The position numbers were made by a program, and so were the translations under genes. From an uncultured Eggerthellaceae bacterium (GTDB taxonomy: Bacteria; Actinomycetota; Coriobacteriia; Coriobacteriales; Eggerthellaceae): a stretch of DNA of 13,914 bases. The notes beneath the pieces are model-generated. The model ran no database searches. It had not been told where the DNA came from and saw only the letters and a program-made list of their open reading frames with translations. Numbering within the stretch: position 1 is the stretch's first letter; each line of letters starts with the position of its first letter. The stretch spans positions 1-13,914 of the forward strand of contig CAKTVK010000054.1 of the NCBI GenBank assembly GCA_934623455.1, in the 5' to 3' direction. Of this stretch, positions 6,353-12,333 are shown one piece after another.

Positions 6353-7810
6353 CTATCCGCCGAACACGCCGGTCGCATTGATGATAGCAAGAAGCGACAC
6401 CACCGCAATGGCAAGTCCCACCACAAAGACCAGCGCATCGTGAACCTTCATGGGCTTACGTCCCTTCGCGCCCTTCGGAGCAGCCTTCATAGCTGCATCG
6501 TCCTTGGTTGCTTCGGCCGCCGCAACGCCTGCAGAGCTATCGCACGTCGCCGCACCGGCATTTCCAGCCGCGCCAGCAGCGTCAGCCCTCGCCTCAACTG
6601 CTGCATCGCACGCAGCCTGCACCTTCGCAGCCTTGCCGCCCTTCACGGCCTTTGCGACCTTCGCACGCAGCATCACAATCTTCGTAAGCACGTAACCCAC
6701 GGGGCACGCAAAGTTGCAGTAAATGCGGCGCGAGAACAACGCGCCAACAAACACCAGCGGCAAAAGCGCCCACTGAATGCCCACGCCTACCTGGCCGAAT
6801 ATCAGCGAGAACGGCTCGTAATTCGCAAAGTCAAGGTTATGGAATCCCAGCGTGAGCGCAAGAGACGCAAACACCAGAATGCCGGGCGACCACTTCAAAA
6901 CCTTAGTCACCGTGGGGTTCAGCGGCTTCTTGCCAATGGGACCGCCAAACGCAAACACGACCTCCTGCAGCGCACCGAACGGGCAAATGTAGGCGCAATA
7001 CGTGTTCTTTCCCGTGGCAAGCAGCATGATCAGCGCGCCAAAAACCAGCAAATACCACCTAAGGTAGTCCACCACACTAGGCCAATCAAGCGAGAACAAC
7101 GCAACCAGAACCGACAACGTAATGAACTGCGACGCCATGAATCCCATGACAACAATGGAATACACGCGGCATACCCACTTCAGTTTCGCGTTCTTCGAGA
7201 AGCGCGAAGCCACCAACGCCAATATCAACATGACCAGCACCAACGCATCAAGATAACCAACTTTCACGCCGGTATCCTGCTTGGCAACCGTGGTTCCCAG
7301 GTAATGCTCGCCCACGTACGTCACGCCTCCGTTAATGGCCTTAGTCGCGGCGTTCGACGAGATTGTGGCATGGCTAATGGCATCCACGTTCGTCTCAATG
7401 CTGAAACCGTTTTCGATAGGCTTATTCATGAAGTTCTTCTTAAAGAAGCCCTGTCCGATAAGCTTGCGGAAATACGACGGCGACTCCTCTTGGCTGTACG
7501 CGCGCGTGTCAACAATGTTGCCTTCAAGGCTGACAAGCGTAGCCATAACGACCTCGGACTGGTATCCGTAATGACCCGTGATTACCAGGTATCCAACGGT
7601 ATCATCGCCATTAAACACCTCGTAGACAGGCGGCTCGTCGCTTACGCGTTCATATCGATCGAAGGTATCGTAGCTATCTAAAAACGACTCGTTGATTGGC
7701 TCGTGATGCGCAAGATCAAGCGCAAACAGCACCGCAATCACAACGCAACCCAAAGCGAAGAGAATCTTTCGCACCTTTTTCGACAAGGTTGTCTTTTGGC
7801 GATCTGACAT
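6353..7810 (-). CDS. rdhC: RdhC: NosR/PceC-like membrane flavoprotein with CxxxCP motifs
   Basis: The start is taken at the ATG at 7810, with GGTGA eight bases upstream; an in-frame GTG at 7822 has no properly spaced site. The product has 485 residues. A first membrane helix (14-33) is followed by an exported FMN-binding domain (about 55-180) containing DAISHAT (143-149), which fits the ApbE target pattern Dxx(S/T)xAT with Thr149 as acceptor. Four to five helices follow, with two polyferredoxin-type motifs YCAYICP (C272, C276) and YCNFACP (C365, C369), then an Ala/Lys-rich segment (384-452) and a last helix (458-478). PceC/RdhC proteins belong to the NosR family and are proposed to carry electrons from menaquinone to RdhA. 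The gene begins one base after the rdhT-like stop, so translation is probably coupled. Confidence 0.88.
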   Translation of the reverse strand: MSDRQKTTLSKKVRKILFALGCVVIAVLFALDLAHHEPINESFLDSYDTFDRYERVSDEPPVYEVFNGDDTVGYLVITGHYGYQSEVVMATLVSLEGNIVDTRAYSQEESPSYFRKLIGQGFFKKNFMNKPIENGFSIETNVDAISHATISSNAATKAINGGVTYVGEHYLGTTVAKQDTGVKVGYLDALVLVMLILALVASRFSKNAKLKWVCRVYSIVVMGFMASQFITLSVLVALFSLDWPSVVDYLRWYLLVFGALIMLLATGKNTYCAYICPFGALQEVVFAFGGPIGKKPLNPTVTKVLKWSPGILVFASLALTLGFHNLDFANYEPFSLIFGQVGVGIQWALLPLVFVGALFSRRIYCNFACPVGYVLTKIVMLRAKVAKAVKGGKAAKVQAACDAAVEARADAAGAAGNAGAATCDSSAGVAAAEATKDDAAMKAAPKGAKGRKPMKVHDALVFVVGLAIAVVSLLAIINATGVFGG

Positions 7811-7811
7811 A

Positions 7812-8321
7812 TTACCAGTCACCCTTTCGCTGTGCCGTGTTGTTATCCTTAAGGAAGTTCAGAACCTTGCGCGCGCAAATCGCTTCGACCAGCTCTTCCT
7901 CACCGAAATCCGGCTCCGTCAGAAGCACGCGCGCATACTGCTCGCGATAATTCTGCTTGTAGGCCGCCAAATCCTTGTCGGTTACTTTGATGCCCTCGAT
8001 CTCCGCAATGGAAAGAATCGTCGCATTCTCAAGGGCCGTACGCACCAAGTTGGCCTTGCAATACTCAAAAAGCTGATCCTCGGTAATACCGTTCACGTAG
8101 CAAAACGCGCCCACGGACTTCCTGTTTTCCACCAAACGCTCACGCAGCTGCTTTTCGGCGCGCGCTGCTTCTTCCTCAAGCGCTTCTTCATCGATATCGT
8201 ATGTGGAGCTGTTAATAATCGTGTTGATGATCTCATTCAAGAAAACGCTCTCATCGCCATCGACCTCCACAAACAGACCAACATGAGGGCCTGGAACAAA
8301 GTTACTCATTATCTGTTTCAT
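7812..8321 (-). CDS. Short trigger-factor-like chaperone (RdhT/PceT-like)
   Basis: This 169-residue protein resembles the C-terminal (SurA-like) chaperone domain of trigger factor: an Asp/Glu-rich helical segment DIDEEALEEEAARAEKQL, then GITEDQLFEYCKANL, then ATILSIAEIEGIKVTDKDL, ending EAICARKVLNFLKDNN. The N-terminal ribosome-binding signature and the FKBP-type prolyl isomerase domain of normal trigger factor (about 430 residues) are both absent. In Desulfitobacterium, PceT is a trigger factor dedicated to PceA and binds its Tat signal. The position here, between rdhB and rdhC, supports the same job for RdhA in the cytoplasm. The ATG at 8321 has AAGGAG eleven bases upstream, overlapping the stop of the 51-residue ORF; a second in-frame ATG lies at 8309. 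Confidence 0.78.
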   Translation of the reverse strand: MKQIMSNFVPGPHVGLFVEVDGDESVFLNEIINTIINSSTYDIDEEALEEEAARAEKQLRERLVENRKSVGAFCYVNGITEDQLFEYCKANLVRTALENATILSIAEIEGIKVTDKDLAAYKQNYREQYARVLLTEPDFGEEELVEAICARKVLNFLKDNNTAQRKGDW

Positions 8322-8336
8322 ATGTCCGACTACTCC

Positions 8337-8492
8337 TTAAGGGACGAAATCAATCCTGCATTTCGATGCGGACAACACCCGCTTAATAATCATGGCGAAG
8401 GGGTCACAAGCCTCATCACTGCAGACGTGGCAGCCGTCGCCGCCGCGACCACCGCCGCCGCAACCACTCGATGCGCTAAGCCGCAAAAACAC
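8337..8492 (-). CDS. Putative 51-residue Cys/Gly-rich small protein between rdhB and rdhT
   Basis: A GTG at 8492 has GGAGG (8504-8500) seven bases upstream and opens a 51-codon frame ending in TAA at 8339-8337, fifteen bases before the rdhT ATG. The stop overlaps the rdhT ribosome binding site, as in a packed operon. The peptide starts FLRLSASSG, continues CGGGGRGGDGCHVC and SDEACDPFAM, and ends KCRIDFVP. Cys11, Cys21, Cys24 and Cys29 follow a C-x9-C-x2-C-x4-C pattern, with Cys45 near the end. It fills most of an otherwise unexplained 226-base gap. It could be a small metal or Fe-S binding protein, a maturation factor for RdhA, or a modified-peptide precursor; I recognise no family. Its ribosome site lies in a strong hairpin. 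Without homologues it may be a chance ORF. Confidence 0.5.
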   Translation of the reverse strand: MFLRLSASSGCGGGGRGGDGCHVCSDEACDPFAMIIKRVLSASKCRIDFVP

Positions 8493-8497
8493 GGGTA

Positions 8498-8522
8498 TCC
8501 CTCCCCTTGTTCCGGGGAGGGA
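8498..8522 (-). promoter_or_regulatory. Strong intercistronic hairpin after rdhB covering a ribosome binding site
   Basis: TCCCTCCCC and GGGGAGGGA form a perfect 9-bp, mostly G-C stem with a 7-base loop (8507-8513). In the minus-strand transcript the 3' arm contains the GGAGG that would serve the 51-residue ORF. It lies 25 bases after the rdhB stop. A run of five U's starts about eight bases beyond the stem, too far for a standard intrinsic terminator, so it may act as a weak attenuator, an mRNA end-stabiliser for rdhAB, or a translational gate. Confidence 0.7.
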
Positions 8523-8547
8523 CCACCACGCGTACCTAGGAAGAGAA

Positions 8548-8874
8548 CTATTCTGCGCTTTCCTCAAGCTCTGCCTTTTCGGCCTTCGCCTTTGTCTTGC
8601 CAAGACGGAAGCCGATAACAGCCAAGATAATGCCAATGCCGCCGAAGATCAGAAGACCCATGGCAGCGGACTGGCCTTCGACCTCAAGGGTGCACGCGTA
8701 CGCCCAGTCAATGCCGAACGCAATGGCAAGCAGGCCGATAATCCAAAGAACCAGCACGCCCACGCGCTTACCGGTGCTCAGGTTCGCTTTGCGATAATGC
8801 ACGACCAGCAGCGTAATAACAGCGCCAATAACCAATCCAACGATTGAATAGACAAGCATTTCAAGCAATCCCAT
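8548..8874 (-). CDS. rdhB: RdhB: reductive dehalogenase membrane anchor
   Basis: This 108-residue protein has three hydrophobic segments (about 5-25, 36-56 and 70-90), as expected for RdhB (usually 75-110 residues). Between the second and third lies WAYACTLEVEG; the EVE at 64-66 matches the conserved EXE motif in the outward-facing loop of RdhB proteins, thought to contact RdhA. The C-terminal tail is rich in Lys, Glu and Ala. It starts 16 bases after the rdhA stop, with GAGGAC upstream. Its job would be to hold the exported catalytic subunit at the outer face of the cytoplasmic membrane, beside the quinone-linked donor RdhC. Confidence 0.88.
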   Translation of the reverse strand: MGLLEMLVYSIVGLVIGAVITLLVVHYRKANLSTGKRVGVLVLWIIGLLAIAFGIDWAYACTLEVEGQSAAMGLLIFGGIGIILAVIGFRLGKTKAKAEKAELEESAE

Positions 8875-8890
8875 TTAAGCCACGTCCTCT

Positions 8891-10333
8891 CTAGATGTCT
8901 TTGCGCCAGAAGTCGGTCAGAGCCTGCTCATCTGGAATTCCGCCGTAGCCGAAGAATCCATCGAAGAAGCGAGCGATGCTGCCGAAGCCAGGGATGCTGG
9001 TCATAACACGAAGCACGTCATGATGCCAGATCTGGGGCTTGTTGTAGGGGCATACGCCAATGCAAATGCCGCAGTCGTTGCCATCAAGCGGCAAATACCA
9101 GTTGATCAGGCACTTCTGAGCATCCAAGTGATACTTCTTAATGCCGTCCTGGGCGCAAAGGCTCGTGGGCTTATTCTCGGGGTCGTTGATGCTCAAATGC
9201 GTAATAGCCTGAGACGGGCAGCTGTCGGCGCACACCTGGCATACCTCGCAGAACTCGGTAACGCCAAAGGACTTCGGCTTGTCGTACTCGAACACGGCAT
9301 CGGTGTAAACCTTGGCAAGGCGAACACGTGGGCCGTACTCTTCGGTCATCAAGATACTCATACGGCTGCCTTCGCCCAGACCAGCGCGGATAGCTTCCGC
9401 AACGCTGGGGGATGCGTTATTGCCGCAGTGGTACGTGTTGTAGCCCATCTTCCTGAGGAACTGGGCAACGCGCAAGCCAACTTCGGCCATGCGAGAGTAC
9501 GCGGTGTACGTTGCACCCGTTTCAATCATGGAGCCGGATGCCTTGAAGCACTCGTAATCCATCTCGAACGCTAGAACAATAACCGACTTCGGCTCAAAAC
9601 CGAAATCCATAGGACGAGAAAGGTTCACGCGCTCCTTAATCAGATTGCCTTCCATGTCGGTGGGCATAGCAACTTCGGTCGCATAGACAAAACGCTCATC
9701 GTAAGGAGCAATGCCAACCAAGTCGGCGCCAAATACCTTTGCAGCCTTCTTCAGGGCATACGATGCCTGAGCGGGGCTTTCGAACTGGTACTTATCCTTA
9801 GCAACGTCGAAACCGCCCTTGCCGCCGTTGGGGAAGCTGGCGCTGGTCTGACCGTACATAGTCAAGGGAGCCAACTCGCCGCTGGGGGTAGTGATGTGCA
9901 CACAGCTGTCGAAGGAGCGACCTGCGCCCGTTACGCTTGCGCCCATCAAGTTGTACGTAGCCTGTCCGCCGTACTCGAATGCATAGTCGATTTGCGTGTA
10001 GCCCGGATCGCCATAGGTAAACGGCGTATCGGGGTTTGCGCCCGTCCACTGATCGAACAGATCCTGGTTGTCGCGATCATCGGGCGGAATCATTCCCTTA
10101 GGAACAAGGCGAGCACGCATGAAGGCAACATTCTTGCCATCGAAGCGCTTAAATTTCTCGGGATCGATCTCCAACATTTCATCGATTGTGTTGTAGGTTT
10201 TCGCTTGTGCCTTCTCGGCAGTGCCACCAGCACCCAGCAACGAAGCAACGCCGATAGCGCCACCCGCTGCGGCACCAAGCTTCAAAAAGTTTCGCCGGCT
10301 CAGTCCGCCGATCTCGGTTTCCACAGTCGTCAT
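8891..10333 (-). CDS. rdhA: RdhA: respiratory reductive dehalogenase catalytic subunit, Tat-exported
   Basis: The start is the ATG at 10333 (MTTVETEIGG), with AAGGGG six bases upstream; a longer frame to 10450 would bury the signal peptide. The product has 480 residues, normal for the family. A Tat signal SRRNFLK (12-18) is followed by a hydrophobic stretch with likely cleavage after AQA (44). The core has the RdhA signature YSRMAEVGLRVAQFLRKMGY, then GNNASPSVAEAIRAGLGEG and YGPRVRLAKVYTD. Two cluster motifs follow: CxxCxxCxxxCP (C362, C365, C368, C372) and C408-x12-C421-x2-C424-x3-CP (C428). By its distance from the first cluster, Tyr279 corresponds to catalytic Tyr246 of PceA, and Arg336 or Arg338 to Arg305. 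RdhA enzymes use a corrinoid to remove halogen reductively. The substrate here is unknown. Confidence 0.92.
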   Translation of the reverse strand: MTTVETEIGGLSRRNFLKLGAAAGGAIGVASLLGAGGTAEKAQAKTYNTIDEMLEIDPEKFKRFDGKNVAFMRARLVPKGMIPPDDRDNQDLFDQWTGANPDTPFTYGDPGYTQIDYAFEYGGQATYNLMGASVTGAGRSFDSCVHITTPSGELAPLTMYGQTSASFPNGGKGGFDVAKDKYQFESPAQASYALKKAAKVFGADLVGIAPYDERFVYATEVAMPTDMEGNLIKERVNLSRPMDFGFEPKSVIVLAFEMDYECFKASGSMIETGATYTAYSRMAEVGLRVAQFLRKMGYNTYHCGNNASPSVAEAIRAGLGEGSRMSILMTEEYGPRVRLAKVYTDAVFEYDKPKSFGVTEFCEVCQVCADSCPSQAITHLSINDPENKPTSLCAQDGIKKYHLDAQKCLINWYLPLDGNDCGICIGVCPYNKPQIWHHDVLRVMTSIPGFGSIARFFDGFFGYGGIPDEQALTDFWRKDI

Positions 10334-10444
10334 CCGTACCCCTTCCCTTAAAGTGTGGACCTGCTTGCGCTTGCGACCCATCCGAAAAACCATCTGCCTC
10401 CCTGCTCTGGCTTTCCCTTCCGTAAGCGCTGAAGCCATATTGCC

Positions 10445-10473
10445 ATACAATCACGTACTCCGAATGTACCCAA
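10445..10473 (-). promoter_or_regulatory. Candidate weak, activator-type promoter of the rdh operon
   Basis: On the minus strand TTGGGT (10473-10468) and TTGTAT (10450-10445) are 17 bp apart. Both hexamers are poor matches, as expected where an activator is needed. The -35 overlaps the left arm of the 15-6-15 dyad. The leader to the rdhA ATG at 10333 would be about 105 bases, in which I see no riboswitch-like structure. Confidence 0.4.
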
Positions 10474-10509
10474 CAGGGGTAGACATGCATCTACCCCTGT
10501 TGGGGGTAG
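10469..10509. promoter_or_regulatory. Large inverted repeat with a third half-site: operator between rdhA and the LuxR gene
   Basis: CCCAACAGGGGTAGA (10469-10483) and TCTACCCCTGTTGGG (10490-10504) are perfect inverse complements around the 6-base centre CATGCA. The core GGGGTAG occurs a third time at 10503-10509, so CTACCCC (10491-10497) can also pair with it around TGTTG. The element lies between the -35 regions of the two divergent promoters, the expected place for a shared operator. The neighbouring membrane LuxR protein is the obvious candidate to bind it. In rdhA mRNA it is not transcribed if the proposed promoter is right. Confidence 0.75.
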
Positions 10510-10525
10510 AGACCCATTTCCCCTC

Positions 10526-10554
10526 TTGACGGGGCAAAAAGCAGACAAGATAAT
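10526..10554 (+). promoter_or_regulatory. Near-consensus sigma70 promoter of the membrane LuxR gene
   Basis: TTGACG (10526-10531) and GATAAT (10549-10554) are separated by 17 bp, putting the transcript start near 10561. The large dyad ends 16 bases before the -35. The position argues against the in-frame ATG at 10557 as the start codon and favours the GTG at 10611. Confidence 0.75.
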
Positions 10555-10610
10555 AGATGCGGGTGGCGCAATGGGGGTTGCGCACAGGAAAACTACATGC
10601 GGGGGAAGCA

Positions 10611-12044
10611 GTGGACAAGAACCTTTTTCGTCCATCAAAATCTATATGGCCGAAGGGCGTTCACGGCCTTTCTCTAACCGTTGCGTTCTTCTTATTCAAC
10701 GCCGAGCACTTCAACGTCTTTGGCAACAAGAACGTCATCCGATTGTTTTCCGATACGCTGTGGAGCAGGCCGGCAGAACTGAACTTAACCTCTATCATCA
10801 TTGCGTGCATTGGCTTTTTCGCGCTCATGTTGCTTTTCCAGCAGAAGCGCTATTCCATGAGCGGTCCCAAAGGGCTTGCCGTTGCTTGCGCGCTGCTCGT
10901 GCTTTCTCCGGCCCTTTGGGCACTATCGCGCAACGTTTTGCATAACGAGTTCCTGGGATATTTTGGGTTCGCCTTGTACGTATTCGGGCACTTATGCTTC
11001 CTGCCGACCATCGTCAAGAATCTAGCGGTGGTAGGACCGCTCCAAGCGTTAACGATTTATGCTATATCAACGGTCCTTCTATCGGCAACGAAACCGCTTT
11101 TGGTCAAAATTCCTCTTTGGACGCTCAATGTTACTATTGCCCTCTTGCCCTTGATCATGTTCGCCTGCTTAAAACTTGCGAACAAGAACGCGCCTGTATC
11201 CATTGAACTCAAGAAGAAATCGAAAACAAAGGTTCCCAAAGTATTGGTGGGCACGCTTATCATTACCGGCATGCTTTCGGGTGTCTATGCGGAAACGGGA
11301 TTATGGCAGCTCGGAAGCGCTTTAACACAAGCATCTATTGCAGAGAGCGTGGTGGCAGCGCTTGCCATTATCTTCTTCCTGGCATCGTCGCACCTCAACT
11401 ACAACCGCATTCTCTATGTAATCAGCATCCCCCTTATGGCCTACGGCATTATGCTCGTGCTCACGAAAGATTTATCGTTGGGACTTATGGGTGCGTGCGT
11501 TTACCAGTTTGGCTTTGATTTCCTTTACGCGGGGCTCTGGTCGCTTTACGCATACCTCGTGCGCTATTCCACCTTCAACTATTATTGGCTGGCGGTATCG
11601 GCGGCATTCGGAACGTTTCTGGGACGCACGATTTCGGTGACCGTTATCGAAGGGCTCAGATCAGTCCCTTCCGCATCGGTCGGCCTCGACTTCTTTATTC
11701 TGACGGTACTTTTCGGCGCGATGCTTGCAGCAATCATGCTCTACGGCCAAAACAACATGAAAAGCGGCTGGGGTAGCGTTAAAATTCAAGCAGAATTCAT
11801 TCCCACCGACCCGCAGGAGCAAAACTGCAATGCCATTGCGGCCGTTTCCAACCTGACCGGACGCGAGAAAGACGTATTACTGCTACTCTCGAAAGGCTGC
11901 AACGCAAAGTCCATAAGCGATCGCCTTTGCATTTCTCCGGGAACAGCGAAAACGCATATCAAGCACGTCTACAACAAGCTGGGCGTGCATTCCCAACAAG
12001 AACTTATCGACCTGGTAGAACGCAACGGTCAGCAGTTGAAATAA
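10611..12044 (+). CDS. Membrane-embedded LuxR-type transcriptional regulator (about 12 TM plus HTH)
   Basis: The start is taken at GTG 10611, which has a GGGGG stretch five bases upstream and lies about 50 bases after the inferred transcript start; an in-frame ATG at 10557 would precede it. The 477-residue protein has about twelve hydrophobic segments over the first 385 residues, resembling an MFS-like bundle. A charged linker then leads to a C-terminal LuxR HTH: NLTGREKDVLLLLSKG, then CNAKSISDRLCISPGTAKTH, then YNKLGVHSQQELIDLVE. Regulators of this build are abundant in Eggerthellaceae next to respiratory and dehydroxylase operons. The membrane part may sense the substrate or product directly. 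Divergent from rdhA, it is the likely controller of the rdh cluster, though it could also act elsewhere. Confidence 0.9.
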   Translation: MDKNLFRPSKSIWPKGVHGLSLTVAFFLFNAEHFNVFGNKNVIRLFSDTLWSRPAELNLTSIIIACIGFFALMLLFQQKRYSMSGPKGLAVACALLVLSPALWALSRNVLHNEFLGYFGFALYVFGHLCFLPTIVKNLAVVGPLQALTIYAISTVLLSATKPLLVKIPLWTLNVTIALLPLIMFACLKLANKNAPVSIELKKKSKTKVPKVLVGTLIITGMLSGVYAETGLWQLGSALTQASIAESVVAALAIIFFLASSHLNYNRILYVISIPLMAYGIMLVLTKDLSLGLMGACVYQFGFDFLYAGLWSLYAYLVRYSTFNYYWLAVSAAFGTFLGRTISVTVIEGLRSVPSASVGLDFFILTVLFGAMLAAIMLYGQNNMKSGWGSVKIQAEFIPTDPQEQNCNAIAAVSNLTGREKDVLLLLSKGCNAKSISDRLCISPGTAKTHIKHVYNKLGVHSQQELIDLVERNGQQLK

Positions 12045-12128
12045 AGCACACTCGAAGCACGGTCCTATATCGTTACAACAAGCAACAGCGCCTTACACAC
12101 CTCCCTGTTCATGACGGTGAAGCGGACC

Positions 12129-12152
12129 AGGCAGGGTCGTGCCTTTTCTTTC
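12129..12152 (+). terminator. Possible weak terminator after the membrane LuxR gene
   Basis: AGGCA (12129-12133) and TGCCT (12140-12144) form a 5-bp stem with a 6-base loop, followed by TTTTCTTTC. The stem is short, but position (85 bases after the stop) and T tract fit. The rest of 12045-12230 holds no ORF or repeat that I can support. Confidence 0.4.
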
Positions 12153-12244
12153 ATTAGGACACCGCTCCAACAGCATCTGGAATCGGGGCACAGAATGCAT
12201 TTTCCGGACACAACGCAAAAACCCATTTTATTGAACTTATTCTC

Positions 12245-12319
12245 AGATTCGTGGTAATTTATGCCATAATTAATCTAAGAATCGTGGGATACAGTGATAA
12301 TATTCACATCAGATTCGTG
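12245..12319 (+). repeat. Three 9-bp direct repeats at exact 33-bp spacing upstream of the AAA ATPase gene
   Basis: AGATTCGTG at 12245-12253, AGAATCGTG at 12278-12286 and AGATTCGTG at 12311-12319 start exactly 33 bp apart, close to three helical turns, so they face about the same side of the DNA. The first two continue with G. The sequences between copies differ, so this is not a recent tandem duplication. The copies flank a candidate promoter: the first lies in the -35 area, the second at the inferred transcript start, the third just before the ribosome binding site. They look like binding sites for a repressor or autoregulator. Confidence 0.7.
12262..12270 (+). promoter_or_regulatory. Candidate extended -10 promoter of the AAA ATPase gene
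   Basis: TGC directly before CATAAT (12265-12270) forms an extended -10 element. The transcript would start near 12277, at the second 33-bp repeat. An alternative is TTGAAC (12231-12236) with TAATTT (12255-12260), 18 bp apart. In either case repeat copies overlap the promoter. Confidence 0.4.
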
Positions 12320-12333
12320 AGGAAAGGCCCAAA

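Noticed and set aside
6440..7681. 413-codon plus-strand frame opposite rdhC
   Set aside because: The product is Arg/His/Gln-rich without domains, opposite a gene with intact CxxxCP and FMN motifs.
8498..8522. Treating the hairpin as a full intrinsic terminator of rdhAB
   Set aside because: The U run is separated from the stem by about eight bases, and the maturation genes have no other evident promoter in the gap.
8337..8636. 99-codon version of the small ORF beginning inside rdhB
   Set aside because: The first half is an out-of-frame reading of rdhB with no ribosome binding site; only the part from GTG 8492 is preceded by a good GGAGG.
10334..10440. Riboswitch (for example cobalamin) in the rdhA leader
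   Set aside because: No B12-box-like or multi-helix pattern could be recognised in this short stretch.
12180..12230. Possible insertion-sequence end (segment around GCATTTTCCGGACACAAC)
   Set aside because: It resembles a transposon end in style only; there is no partner inverted repeat, target duplication or transposase in the window.
12245..12319. CRISPR-like array
   Set aside because: Repeats are only 9 bp, there are three copies, and they sit in a promoter next to an ATPase gene with no cas genes.
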